This document shows positions 12,414 to 25,900 of a DNA stretch of 64,000 nt, piece by piece (position 1 is the stretch's first letter; each line of letters starts with the position of its first letter). The notes under the pieces are model-generated. The model saw only the letters and a program-made list of their open reading frames with translations, did no database searches and was not told the origin of the DNA. This DNA is from Macrostomum hystrix (taxonomy: Eukaryota > Platyhelminthes > Macrostomidae), in the NCBI GenBank assembly GCA_950097015.1, contig CATNEN010000039.1, positions 310,001 to 374,000 on the forward strand, read 5' to 3'. Both the position numbers and the translations under genes were made by a program.

Positions 12414-15400
12414 ATGCTCTCGGTCCTGTCCCGGTCCCAAGGCACTCGCCTCATCAGCCTGGCAGCCAGTGTCTGCAAGCCCAGCAGGCCACTGCCTCTG
12501 TTCTGCCCACTGCCAGCCCAGTCACTGCTGAGCTGCCGTTGCTGCTCTGCACATACCAAGCAGCAGGCACAGTCCACGCCACAACAGCCACCTCGAGCTC
12601 AGGAAGGTCGATGGACAGGTAGAAATATAATTCTTATTGCTCTGGAGATCTTTAGTGCACAACAGTGTGAAGTGTGCAACTGTTGTGCACAAGGCAGGGT
12701 AACTGAACAGAGTGAAGTGTGCAGCTGTTGTGCACAAGGCAGGGTAACTGAACAGAGTGAAGTGTGCAGCTGCAGTGCACAAGGCAGGGTAACTGAACAG
12801 AGTGAAGTGTGCAACTGTTGTGCACAAGGCAGGGTAACTGAACAGAGTGAAGTGTGCAGCTGCAGTGCACAAGGCAGGGTAACTGAACAGAGTGAAGTGT
12901 GCAACTGTTGTGCACAAGGCAGGGTAACTGAATAGAGTGAAGTGTGCAGCTGCAGTGCACAAGGCAGGGTAACTGAACAGAGTGAAGTGTGCAGCTGCAG
13001 TGCACAAGGCAGGGTAACTGAACAGAGTGAAGTGTGCAGCTGCAGTGCACAAGGCAGGGTAACTGAATAGAGTGAAGTGTGCAACTGTTGTGCACAAGGC
13101 AGGGTAACTGAACAGAGTGAAGTGTGCAGCTGCAGTGCACAAGGCAGGGTAACTGAATAGAGTGAAGTGTGCAACTGTTGTGCACAAGGCAGGGTAACTG
13201 AACAGAGTGAAGTGTGCAGCTGCAGTGCACAAGGCAGGGTAACTGAACAGAGTGAAGTGTGCAGCTGCAGTGCACAAGGCAGGGTAACTGAATAGAGTGA
13301 AGTGTGCAGCTGTTGTGCACAAGGCAGGGTAACTGAACAGAGTGAAGTGTGCAGCTGCAGTGCACAAGGCAGGGTAACTGAACAGAGTGAAGTGTGCAGC
13401 TGCAGTGCACAAGGTAGGGTAAGTAAACAGAGAAGTGTGCAGCTGTAGAGCACAAGGCAGGGTAACTGAACAGAGTGAAGTGTGCAGCTGCAGTGCACAA
13501 GGCAGGGTAAGTAAACAGAGAAGTGTGCAGCTGTAGTGCACAAGGCAGGGTAAGTAAACAGAGAAGTGTGCAGCTGTAGTGCACAAGGCAGGGTAAGTAA
13601 ACAGAGAAGTGTGCAGCTGTAGAGCACAAGGCAGGGTAACTGAACAGAGTGAAGTGTGCAGCTGTAGAGCACAAGGCAGGGTAACTGAACAGAGTGAAGT
13701 GTGCAGCTGCAGTGCACAAGGCAGGGTAACTGAACAGAGTGAAGTGTGCAGCTGCAGTGCACAAGGCAGGGTAACTGAACAGAGTGAAGTGTGCAGCTGC
13801 AGTGCACAAGGCAGGGTAAGTAAACAGAGAAGTGTGCAGCTGTAGTGCACAAGGCAGGGTAAGTAAACAGAGAAGTGTGCAGCTGTAGTGCACAAGGCAG
13901 GGTAAGTAAACAGAGAAGTGTGCAGCTGTAGTGCACAAGGCAGGGTAAGTAAACAGAGAAGTGTGCAGCTGTAGAGCACAAGGCAGGGTAACTGAACAGA
14001 GTGAAGTGTGCAGCTGCAGTGCACAAGGCAGGGTAACTGAATAGAGTGAAGTGTGCAGCTGCAGTGCACAAGGCAGGGTAAGTAAACAGAGAAGTGTGCA
14101 GCTGTAGAGCACAAGGCAGGGTAACTTAACGATGACCACAGTCATTGTGTTAATACACAAATACAAAAATATTGCGTTGTGTATTTTAATGCGCCTGACA
14201 AGTAATAGCTCAGAATGCAGCTTCTTGAAGATGCATTCCATGGTTCCGGCCCATTTGCTCTGAGAATTTTCCTACCGCCTTATGGATGTCACCAGTAGTT
14301 TCTTTAAGTTGTTCTCCTCAAGCTGTTTTTAAATCCATTCCATCCATCCAAAAAGCGTGTCGCAAACTGGAACTTAAGCCTGCAGGTCCATCGCATGTTT
14401 ATTTTCTGCTTTGCTGATATCATAAGCTCTACCTTTAATTCCCGCCGCAGGCAAGAACAGCTGGAAGCTCAGCATGGCGCTGTTCGGCGCCTTTGTTTCA
14501 GTCGGCGCAGCCGGAGCACTGATATCCTTCGGCCAGCCAGAGGCAGACGAGGCCGGTAGGCAGGTGCCAGACCGTTTCTCTGACCGGCCGTTGCCACTTG
14601 CCTACCTACTGCGAGCCGCGTCCAACATACGCGATCTAAGCCGAAGCATTCAGGCCCCGATCTCCGATAAGCTGCTGCCAGACCCCGCCCAGCCGCCCTA
14701 CTACCAGCCACCCTACACCCTGGTACTGGAGGTCACCGGCATCCTGCTTCATAGCGAGTGGTCCTTCCGCACCGGCTGGCGCTTTAAGAAGCGACCCGGC
14801 CTGGACGTTTTCCTTCAGCAGGTGGCGCCGTACTTTGAGGTGGTGGTCTACTCCAAAGACACAATGATGAACCTGGAACCCGTGCTCGCTCAGGTTTGTG
14901 TGAACCATTCTATTTCGTGCCAACGTGCATGTGGTTGTACAGCAAGGCCATTGATTGGATAAAATTGCTTGAGTGGTAGAGTGTTGCAGTTTTTTTGCCA
15001 GAAAAAGTAAATAAAAACCAGAATCACAGCTTGCCTTCGATTGCAACAGTGCCGAATTTACTCGCTGAATCCTGGCTAGGTGGACCCGAACAAGCAGTTC
15101 CTACACTACCGGTTGTACCGGGAGTGCACTCGCTACCGAGAAGGCGTGCACCTGAAGGACCTGTCCTGCCTAAACCGGGACCTGTCCAAGGTGGTTTTCG
15201 TAGACTGGGACGCCAAGGCCGGCCAGCTTCAGTCGCGCAACTGCCTGGTAATGCGGCGCTGGCGTGGCGACGACCGCGACCTAGAGCTTATTGACCTGGC
15301 TGCCTTTTTGCGCATGCTGCTGGCCGAGCGCGTTGACGATGTGCGCGACGTGCTGGAGTTCTACAGCGGCTTCGATGACCCCATGGCCGAGTTTCGGATG

Positions 15401-15541
15401 CGTCAGCAGCAGTTGGTCGAGTCTCAGGAGGCTGCGAAGAAGCGCAAGACGGCCGCCACTGCAGGAGGCAGCAGCGGCTACGGGCGGAAGGCTGGTCCGC
15501 TGAGCGGCTTCGGCCTGAGCGGCTTGCGGAGTCACGACTGA
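12414..15541 (+). CDS. TIMM50: TIM50, mitochondrial import inner membrane translocase subunit
   Basis: Inner-membrane receptor of the TIM23 complex that takes presequence proteins from TOM. Exons 12414-12618, 14451-14893, 15080-15541 (TGA) join in phase to 369 aa; animal TIM50 is about 350. The N-terminus is Arg/Ser/Leu-rich and lacks acidic residues ([17 protein letters not shown]), as a matrix-targeting presequence should be. A Gly/Ala-rich membrane segment (about residues 75-95, [19 protein letters not shown]) follows. Then comes the FCP1-like (NIF) domain: [74 protein letters not shown]. The catalytic DxDx(T/V) of true FCP1 phosphatases is replaced by ELTG-like residues (here EVTG), as in metazoan TIM50. 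Intron 1 (12619-14450) is mostly a minisatellite. A polyadenylation signal is proposed at 16155. Confidence 0.94.
12657..14130. repeat. Minisatellite in TIM50 intron 1
   Basis: About 31 copies of a 43-60 bp composite unit built on gtgtgcagctgcagtgcacaa and ggcagggtaactgaacagag. Two subtypes exist: one with gggtaactgaacagagtgaa, one (mainly after 13420) with gggtaagtaaacagagaa. The second gives a near-consensus 5' splice motif GGTAAGT on the transcribed strand. The palindrome gtgcagctgcagtgcac recurs in most units. It is open in all three minus frames, but only because the unit has no stop there. Confidence 0.95.
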
Positions 15542-16154
15542 GCGGCGGATCACCTCTGCTTCTTCAGCGCTTGACTAATTGGCGGGCACCAGAACTCTTG
15601 GCTTGGTGTGACTGCGATGTTTTGCTGGCGCTGGGATAGCTCCTATATAACTCTGCTGGTTGGTGAGCTGCTGCCATTCAACAGTGTCATACATTTCATT
15701 TGCAGTCACTTCAAATCAGGAATCCTGAGATTCACTGCTCCAGCCTAGCTGTATGCATTGCGGCTTACACTCTAAGGTTTCACCACCGCTGTTTTACACA
15801 GCATGTATTTTCCCGATGAATTTTTCTGTCATTGAGCGAGCTGAAGAGGGTCTGAGCCCGCTTACTTCTGCTGTAATCAAGGAGCCTTTTTCAGACTATT
15901 TTGCTTATTTGTCCACCTTTTTGTATCTAATCCTGATTTTCAAACGCTTACCTTGATCCGCTGAGCAGTGCCTGCTTATCCATGGGCTCTGGAATGCTCT
16001 CTGGGGAGCAGCCAGTCCCAGCTTTAAAGCTGCACCTTAATTGCCCCAGCGCAGCATTTTCTGTTCTCGTGTGCGGCCCAGTTCTGTGTGCTGATAGATC
16101 TTTCTCAGTCCATTTCTGCCTAGCTACCAGTTAGCTGTCCCTTACACCGCGCGT

Positions 16155-16160
16155 AATAAA
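16155..16160 (+). terminator. Putative polyadenylation signal of TIM50
   Basis: AATAAA 614 bp after the TIM50 stop codon, the first canonical signal found downstream on that strand. The 3' UTR length is inferred. Confidence 0.45.
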
Positions 16161-16344
16161 AGAATTCGCATCGCTGCCTGTTTGACTTACTGCGAATTAC
16201 TCTGTATTCGCCTTGCTTGACACTTTATTTCATTGCGTTCTCAGCGCAGATTTGCAGTCTAAACTTGTTAAGGATCGTTTTTAGCGATGAGCAGAGCTGT
16301 TCTGTGTATCGCCTGGCTTCATCCACTAGCGTGCTGTTCATAGT

Positions 16345-16890
16345 CAGTCTGGGAATGACCAACAGTCAGTCTGAGAATGACCAACAGTCAGTCTGGGAAT
16401 GACCAACAGTCAGTCTGGGAATGACCCAACAGTCAGTCTGGGAATGACCAACAGTCAGTCTGGGAATGACCAACAGTCAGTCTGGGAATGACCAACAATC
16501 AGTCTAAGAATGACCAACAGTCAGTCTGGGAATGACCAACAATCAGTCTAAGAATGACCAACAGTCAGTCTGGGAATGACCAACAGTCAGTCTGGGAATG
16601 ACCCAACAGTCAGTCTGGGAATGACCAACAGTCAGTCTGGGAATGACCAACAGTCAGTCTGGGAATGACCAATAATCAGTCTAAGAATGACCAACAGTCA
16701 GTCTGGGAATGACCCAACAGTCAGTCTGGGAATGACCAACAGTCAGTCTGGGAATGACCAACAATCAGTCTGGGAATGACCAACAGTCAGTCTGGGAATG
16801 ACCAACAGTCAGTCTGGGAATGACGAACAGTCAGTCTGGGAATGACCAACAATCAGTCTGGGAATGACCAACAGTCAGTCTGGGAATGAC
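16345..16890. repeat. 22 bp minisatellite between TIM50 and AGL
   Basis: About 24 copies of the unit cagtctgggaatgaccaaca(gt), with one-base insertions (gacccaacag) and a tctaagaatg variant. It ends about 65 bp before the proposed AGL start codon, so it lies in the AGL promoter or 5' UTR region. Confidence 0.95.
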
Positions 16891-16953
16891 CATGGCCATC
16901 CGAGAAGGACTAAATGAGTAATTTTCAATTCTACCGCATTCAGCGCCTGACCG

Positions 16954-19900
16954 ATGGATGCCACTAACATCGGTCTCTCCGCGCAGCCGCAGTCCTCCGT
17001 GCTGGAGTTGCCACTCAGTGAAGGCCTGAACACTGAGGGCTCCCTGCACCGCATGCGCACTGGAGATGTGCTGCGCTTCACCCTGAACCACAGCCTGGCC
17101 GGACAGCACAGCTGCCTGCTGCTGCACACCAACCACCCGCCCGCTGCCGACACCGCCTTCAGTCGGACCGCCTGGCGCCGCTTGGCCTTCACCGTCTCCC
17201 ATCCGTTCGACTCCTTCGACGCCTTCGCCGACCTTCTCATCTGCCAGGCCGGGTGCTTCGACTTCCGGGTTCTTCGTCCGGCTGCCCTTGGCGAAACCAA
17301 AGCAGTAGTTGCTGAGCCAGTTCTTGTTGCTACCGGCAGCTTCGTTGTGGAACCGCAGCTGCCGCTCGCGGTGCCGCTGCAGGTCTGAAAACCCTGACAT
17401 GGCGTGACATTGTGCACGTAGCAGTCTACCAAAGAAGGAATTTATGGAAGGAAAGATAGAAGGAAGAAAAAAACAAAATAAGGCCTTTATGTGAGCTTTG
17501 CTGGTTAACTGAGCTCACGCCTCAGTTAATGCCAGTTGTAATGAGTCTGTCCCCATTGAGCTCACGCCTCAGTTAATGCCAGTTGTAATGAGTCTGTCCC
17601 CATTGAGCTCACGCCTCAGTTAATGCCAGTTGTAATGAGTCTGTCCCCATTGAGCTCACGCCTCAGTTAATGCCAGTTGTAATGAGTCTGTCCCCATTGA
17701 GCTCACGCCTCAGTTAATGCCAGTTGTAATGAGTCTGTCCCCATTGAGCTCACGCCTCAGTTAATGCCAGTTGTAATGAGTCCTTCCTGCTTCTTTACTC
17801 CTTCCCGCAGGGCCTGATGGTGCAGACCTACCTAACGAAAAGCCTCGGGCCGCTGACCGGCTGGATGCCTCGTCTGTCCGTTGCAGCCGCCTGCGGCTAC
17901 AACATGATCCACTTTACCCCGCTGCAGGAGCTGGGCTACTCGCAGTCCGCCTACTCATTGCGGGACCAACTCAAGCCAAACCCCGCTATCGGCGCGGATT
18001 GGCCCGCCATCGCATCGCTGCTTGCCCGGCTGCAGCAGGAGCTAGGCCTACTGTCTATGGCGGACCTAGTCTACAACCACTCGGCCAATGACTCGCCCTG
18101 GCTGGCTGAGCATCCTGAGTGCGCCTATAACTTAATGAACAGCCCGCACCTGCGGCCCGCCTACCTGGTTGACCGCGCCATCGTATACTGGTCTGACTGC
18201 ATCGCCAGAGGCGACTTTGCGGCTGATGGGCTGGGACCCGAGGTGACCACGGAGGAGCAGTTAGAGAAGGTGTGTGGGTTGACTGTCTGATTTAAGCTTA
18301 AGCTTTAAACTAAAGCTTTAGTTATAAGTCTGTGCGCAAGTAGATTTCATTTGTTCCATTCCTGTCTGTCACCAACTGACCCAGGCCAAGCACAAGCTGC
18401 AAGCCATAGTTAACGGACTCAACATTGTGGACTTTTACCTGTGCCACGTGAATAATCTGGTGGCCGAGTTCTCCTCCTACTTGGTGTCTGGTCACTGTCC
18501 AACAACCGGTCAGCTTGATTCCCTGGCTCCTGAGCTGCTGTTGCTGATGCCAGACCCAGCCTACCGCAGGCACGGCTGCCGGGTGCGTTTCGAGTTGGCC
18601 GCCAAGTACCACTACCTGCCTGTCAGACACCTGCCCTGTTCAGTTGACCGTGCCGCTGACAGCCTGCGCCAGCATCTGGACTATCTCAATGCTGAGAGGG
18701 CCAAGGAAATCGCCAATCATCTCAATGCTGCTGTGGACAATGCTATCGCAGGAGCCCGATACAGGTGAGAGTTCTCAGTTGCTTCTCATGCTCACTTCTC
18801 ATGTGATCGGAAAAGGAGAGAGTTCTCAGTTGCTTCTCTTGCTCACTTCTCATGTGATTGGAACAGGTGAGAGTTCTCAGTTGCCTGTCATGTTGACTTG
18901 GCTGTGATTGCCGCAGTTGAGTTCAAGTATGAGCAAACTGGCTTCTCCACTCAGGTTCGTGAACCCCAGCGGTGATCGGCTTGGCCGGGTCACAGCGGAT
19001 AGCCCAATGGTGTGGAACTACTTCCTTCACCAATGGCCAGATGTGCCGCTGTCCAGCTGTGAGCGAGAAGTCATGGACCGGCCGGAGCGGGCTGTGCGTG
19101 TGATGGCGCACAATGGCTGGGTAATGAATGACGACCCGATGCGCAACTTCGCTGAGCAGGCCGACTGCAATGTATTTCTTCGCCGCGAGCTGATCGTGTG
19201 GGGTGACTCGGTAAAGCTTCGCTACGGCCAATGTGCAGACGATTGTCCCTTTCTGTGGCAGCACATGGCTGAGTACACCGAAAGAACCGCCCGCATGTTC
19301 CACGCGGTGCGGCTCGACAACTGCCACTCCACTCCGCTGCATGTGGCACAGCACATGCTGGACCTGGCCCGCGCCGTGCGGCCCGACCTCTACGTGACGG
19401 GCGAGCTATTCACGGGCTCTGAGAGGCTGGATAACATCTTTATCAGCCGCTTGGGCATCAGCTCCTGCATCCGGGAGGGTCTGAGTGCCTGGAGCCCGTT
19501 CGAGCTAGGCAGACAGGTGTACAAGTAAGTCCATGTTTATGATGCCGTGCAGGAGTCTATCATAGCGCTTTCTTCTATGGCAGACTGCCATCTTATGGCC
19601 TGACAGTCCAACCGATGTCGGTCCTACCTGCATATAACTGCAGGTCTTACCTGCTATTAGCAAAATGTACAAATAAGCAGTCACAAAAAGCTCTGGAGCA
19701 AGATCAGGCAATTTCTCTCTGGGGAAAGACCAAGGGGTATTTCAAATACCCAAATAATTAACAGTCTATGTATTTTCTCATTATTGCATGTATGCTCTAA
19801 TTCTTGATTGTGCTTGTAACATTCACTGTTCGTTGGATTTGTTTCTTAGTTACTGTCTTTATAAAAGTCTTTAGTTGTCTTTAGTTGCTGTCCTTATGAA

Positions 19901-22900
19901 ACAAAGAAAACAAAGTCTATATCTTTTTTTCATTTGGGGCTTCAATCCACAACATACCATTAATTCCACCTGCTGACGGTGCCGACGGCGTCGGGCTGGC
20001 GACCATGATTGGCTGACAGACTATGGGAGCATGCCTTGTAGCTGAGTGTTGCCCAATTTCGAGGCTTGATGCCACCTGTTGAAGGTCCAGCAGCTCTGTC
20101 TGGATAAAGGGCGGTGACCACCGAATTCGGAGATGATGCAGAGGCACATTCGGGTGACGTGCTGATAAAGTTCGAAGGCCTGGCAAGGCCGCACTGAGAC
20201 GCAGTGCTAATTCGTCTATAGGGTGTATGAAATACACTAGCGCTTAGTTGGCCTTAGTTGAGTTTCGTTTGCTTGCGTTGCTCCATTCGGGCGCGGCAAA
20301 AAAAATTGTCAGCGGGAATAATACCCCCTCTTGGTATAAAAACGGGAGGCAAAATGGCTTGGCAGTCCTACTGTTAATTTTTTGTTTCCAAAAATATTCA
20401 ACCAATCGCAATGAAAATCCTGAACACGGGCTAAAATTTTCCGCTCTATCCGATGAAACAACTTTCAGAATCACAAAAAATCTGCATCGTCAAGATATTC
20501 AACGATTCTCGTCGGGAGTCTGGTGGCAAAAACGAAAAATATAGGCGAAAATTTTCCAGTCACAAAATTTCATCATGTAATCATGTCGGCTAATATTGGT
20601 GACGAAGACGATATTGTATTGCTTCTTTTGTTAACTTATACACTTATAAACCAATGTGGATTCGCCAAAGATTATTATACAGAGCGATGTTATTTGTCCA
20701 TGTCATGTCTTTCTATTGTTAAGAGCTTCTCCTGGAGCTAAAAAACAAACCTTAATATCCAAATTCAAATTTACTTGAAGTATGAAGACATAAGTTACAC
20801 TTACCTCAGATCAGCTGTTGTAGATTTCTCAGAGGATACACATGACACGCTCGTAATCCAGCTGTAAAGACAGACTAAAGATCCTGTCATTGATTTTCAG
20901 TTCCACTTGCCAACTCATTTCCCGGATTTCACTGCAGCTTAAACCATCATTCCTAAGCTCAATCCGCTGTCACATCCGCCCCAGATACGGTGGCCCGCCA
21001 GTGGGCGACCTGCAGCGTGAGCGCAGCCACCTGCTCTGCTCAGCTGTGTCGCGCGCGCTGCTGTTCGACGCCACTCACGACAACCCGAGCCCCGTGGAGG
21101 CCCGCTCTGCGCACAATCTGCTGCCCGCCGCTGCCCTGGTGGCCATGGCTGCCTGCGCCACAGGCAGCAATCGCGGCTGTGACGAGCTCGTTCCGCATCA
21201 TATCCACGTAGTTCGGGAGACCCGCCTGTACCAGACGGCACAGCAGGTGCGTTTTCGTTCTGCTGCTCCGCACCACCCTGCCAGCCTGACGTGACAATGC
21301 CATTTCGTGGCCTACGGCTTCAATTGGCCTTTAAATTACACCTGAGTACTAAATGTGCTCGAATTGCATTCCAACTCCAACTGAGCGTCCCACTGCAACT
21401 CAGCATCCCACGCCAACTCAGCATCCCATGCCAACTCAGCATCCCACGCCAACTCAGCATCCCACTCCAACTCAGCATCCCACTCCAACTCAGCATCCCA
21501 CTCCAACTCAGCATCCCACTGCAACTCAGCATCCCACGCCAACTCAGCATCCCACTCCAACTCAGCATCCCACTCCAACTCAGCATCCCACTGCAACTCA
21601 GCATCCCACTCCAAATCAGCATCCCACTCCAACTCAGCATCCCACTCCAACTCAGCATCCCACTGCAACTCAGCATCCCACTCCAAATCAGCATCCCACT
21701 CCAACTCAGCATCCCACTCCAACTCAGCATCCCACTGCAACTCAGCATCCCACTGCAACTCAGCATCCCACTGCAACTCAGCATCCCACGCCAACTCAGC
21801 ATCCCACTCCAACTCAGCATCCCACGCCAACTCAGCATCCCACTGCAGCTCAGCATCCCATTCCAACTCAGCATCCCACTCCAACTCAGCATCCCACTCC
21901 AACTCAGCATCCCACTGCAACTCAGCATCCCACTGCAACTCAGCATCCCACTCCAACTCAGCATCCCACTGCAACTCAGCATCCCACGCCAACTCAGCAT
22001 CCCATGCCAACTCAGCATCCCACGCCAACTCAGCATCCCACTCCAACTCAGCATCCCACTCCAACTCAGCATCCCACTCCAACTCAGCATCCCACTGCAA
22101 CTCAGTCCAAATCTCCGCTGCAAACCCTCAGGTTGAAAAGGAACCGGCTGTCACTAAAGGGAAGCGCATTGTTAACCAGCTACACGCTTACTTGGCTGCC
22201 GAGGGCTTCAATGAGCAGTTCGTGGACCAGGTGACAGACTCGGTTGTAGCCGTGACCCGCCATAATCCTAGCAACCACCAGAGTGTCATCCTTGTGGCCC
22301 ACACCGCCTTCTCGCCGCCCCCCGCTGGAGCAGCAGCCGCCTCACCTCGAGTTCCACCTCTGCCCATCAGCGGCAGCATCCCTGAGGTCATCTTCGAGAT
22401 GACCTTCAGCCAGAGGCTGGTGGAGTTTGTACGTGACCCCGATGTCATCAACGGCCTCTCGGGCTGCTCCCTGGAGGTACAGGAGCACGTGCCGCTGGAG
22501 AAGTCTCTGCTGGTCGCTCTTGAGGGAGATCAGCTGCACTTTAAGCACCTGCCACCTGGAGCCGTGAGTTGTCCTGCAGGACTAACTGGTTAACAGTAGA
22601 AAGACCACCATATATTTTCAAATGCACACACTGCCTACTTCACGATAGCTCCCAAACCGAATGACCGAGTTTCGTAACAGTTTACAATATGCATAAAAAT
22701 TTTAAGCCCTTTACCCGAGGATGAGCTAACTTTCAAAGCCGTTCGAGTCAGCATCGTCCAGATATTCAGAGATTCTTGTCGAAGATACTGGTTGCAAGGA
22801 CAACTAACACTGCTCGTTATAAACCTCTTTGGCGAATCCACATAGGTTGAAAAGTGTATAAATTAACAATATAAGCAACAAAATATAGTCACCAATGCTA

Positions 22901-25900
22901 GACTGCATTATTACTCGTACATTATGAAATTAACAATATAAGCAACAAAATATAGTCACCAATGCTAGACTGCATTATTACTCGTACATTATGAAATTAA
23001 CAATATAAGCAACAAAATATAGTCACCAATGCTAGACTGCATTATTACTCGTACATTATGAAATTTTGTGAGCAGGAAATTTTTTGCCTATATCGGTGGT
23101 TTTCTTCACCAGACACCACGACGAGAATCGTTGAATATCTCGACGATGCCGATGTTTTCTGATTCTGGAAATTGTTTCATCGGATGGAGTGGAAAATTAT
23201 AGCCCGTGTTATGGATTTTCAGGGCGATTAGTTGAATATTTTGGGAGATACAACAGAAGATGTGGGTATTTGAAATATCCACATCGTCTTTCTACAGTTA
23301 GACATGGATTTAGTCATGACGAGTCAGCTGAAAGTTAGCTTCAGTTAAATCTAACTCTAATTTATGTAATTATTATTTAATATTATTTAATTCTTGTTCG
23401 AAACAGCTATCAGCGCTTAAATTTACAGCTTGCTAATAGGTGCCATCTTTTGAATGCCATTAGAGCAGGCCATTCCTGTTTCCGCTCCCTCCCTTTGAAC
23501 AGGTAGTGGCTGTCCGGGTGCTTCTGAACGAGGCCTCCGAGCGGGCATGCTTCGTTCTGAAGCAGACTCTGCACACATGCGAGTCACCTGAGTCCGGTGT
23601 GTCCCTGACGAATGCTGTGGCTGGGCTGGACGCTAACCACCTGTCCTATCTGCTTTTCCGCTGCGCTGCCGAAGAGGGTGGCGCGATCTACAATGTGCCT
23701 GGCTTCGGGGACCTCGTTTACTGTGGCCTGCACCGACTGGGTCGGCTCATGCGAGAGGTCAACCTTCAAAAGGACCTGGGACACCCTGTGTGCGGCAACC
23801 TGCGGCAGGGTGACTGGCTGCCCGACTATGTGCTGGGCCGGATTAACAGGTGAGAGATAGGGACTGTGTTGGGCCGGATTGACATGTGAGAGATAGGGAC
23901 TGTGCTGGGCCAGATTGACAGTTGAGAGATAGGGACTGTGCTGGGCCAGATTGACAGTTGAGAGATAGGGACTGCTGGGCCGGATTGACAGGTGAGAGAT
24001 AGGGACTGTGTTGGGCCGGATTGACAGGTGAGAGATAGGGACTGTGCTGGGCCAGATTGACAGTTGAGAGATAGGGACTGTGCTGGGCCGGATTGACAGG
24101 TGAGAGATAGGGACTGTGTTGGGCCGGATTGACAGGTGAGAGATAGGGACTGTGCTGGGCCAGATTGACAGTTGAGAGATAGGGACTGTGCTGGGCCGGA
24201 TTAACAGGTGAGAGATAGGGACTGTGTTGGGCCGGATTGACATGTGAGAGATAGGGACTGTGCTGGGCCAGATTGACAGTTGAGAGATAGGGACTGTGCT
24301 GGGCCAGATTGACAGTTGAGAGATAGGGACTGTGCTGGGCCGGATTGACAGGTGAGAGATAGGGACTGTGCTGGGCCAGATTGACAGTTGAGAGATAGGG
24401 ACTGTGCTGGGCCGGATTAACAGGTGAGAGATAGGGACTGTGCTGGGCCGGATTAACAGATGAGACATAGGGACTGTGCTGGGCCGGATTAACAGGTGAG
24501 AGATAGGGACTGTGCTGGGCCGGATTAGCAGGTGAGAGATAGGGACTGTGCTGGGCCGGATTGACATTTGAGAGATAGGGACTGTGCTGGGCCGGATTAA
24601 CAGGTGAGAGATAGGGACTGTGCTGGGCCGGATTAACAGATGAGACATAGGGACTGTGCTGGGCCGGATTAACAGGTGAGAGATAGGGACTGTACTGGGC
24701 CGGATTAACAGGTGAGAGATAGGGACTGTGCTGGGCCGGATTGACAGTTGAGAGATAGGGACTGTGCTGGGCCGGATTAACAGGTGAGAGATAGGGACTG
24801 TGCTGGGCCGGATTAACAGATGAAAGATAGGGACTGTGCTGGGCCGGATTGACAGGTGAAAGATAGGGAATGTGCTGGGCCGGATTAACAGGTGAGAGAT
24901 AGGGACTGTGCTGGGCCGGATTGACATTTGAGAGATAGGGACTGTGCTGGGCCGGATTAACAGGTGAGAGATAGGGACTGTGCTGGGCCGGATTAACAGA
25001 TGAGACATAGGGACTGTGCTGGGCCGGATTAACAGGTGAGAGATAGGGACTGTGCTGGGCCGGATTAGCAGGTGAGAGATAGGGACTGTGCTGGGCCGGA
25101 TGGACAGTTTGAATATCGGCATCGAGTATTAAGCTTCAATCACTCCGCAAAGGTGTGGCTTTGCTCCCAAACTGTCTACCTGGCTGTCCGAGTACCTGAA
25201 GGCCATGCGGCAGATCCCGCGCTACCTGATCCCATCGTACTTCGGCTCCGCAATCATCCGCATCCACGACTCTCTGCTGATGCGAGCTCGGCAGGTTCTG
25301 CTGCCCGGGCAGCCGACCGCCTCCCGCCTGCTGTTTTGCTTGTCTCTCGGCTCCCTGCAGTTCGTCGGCAATCCACCCGATTCGGCCCTACCGCCATTGG
25401 CGCCCGCACTCGCATCGCAGCTGCCGCACCTCTCCATCGCTGCCGGGTTCCCCCACTTCGCCGCCGGATTGTTCCGCAACTGGGGGCGCGACACTTTTAT
25501 CTCCCTGCGCGGCCTCCTGCTCCTCACCGGTCGCTGGGCCGACGCTCGCTCAGTGCTGCTGGCGTACGCGGGCGCTCTGCGGCATGGCCTTATTCCCAAT
25601 TTATGCGGCGGCGGCTTCGGTGCCCGCTTCAACTGTCGCGATGCCGTTTGGTACTGGCTACACTGCGTCTGCGAGTTCGCTGCGAACGCGCCCTCCGGCA
25701 TCGACATCTTCGCCGATCCGGTGCTGCGGTTGTTTCCCAGTGATGACTCGCCACCTGTATTGGACTGCGTTCAGCCTTTGCATCAGGTATTCAATTCCAG
25801 CCATGCCTGTTCAATACCAGCATTGCCTGTTCAATTCCAGCATTGCCTGTTCAATTTCTGCATTGCCTGTTCAATTCCAGCATTGCCTGTTCAATTTCTG

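Noticed and set aside
12522-14241. Minus-strand open frames of about 500 codons ([15 protein letters not shown] type)
   Set aside because: Stop-free reading of the TIM50 intron minisatellite in all three frames; no non-repeat protein sequence.
14969-15294. Alternative frame across TIM50 exon 3
   Set aside because: Exon 3 in the frame from 15080 matches TIM50 ([14 protein letters not shown]) and joins exon 2 in phase; the other frame has no family similarity.
21291-22234. Open frames such as PTPTQH or QLSIPL repeats in AGL intron 5
   Set aside because: 18 bp repeat artefact; not in frame with exon 6 at 22132, which has its own acceptor and good family similarity.
23584-25122. 512-codon minus-strand frame ([12 protein letters not shown] type)
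   Set aside because: Antisense reading of the exon 7 donor minisatellite and exon 7.
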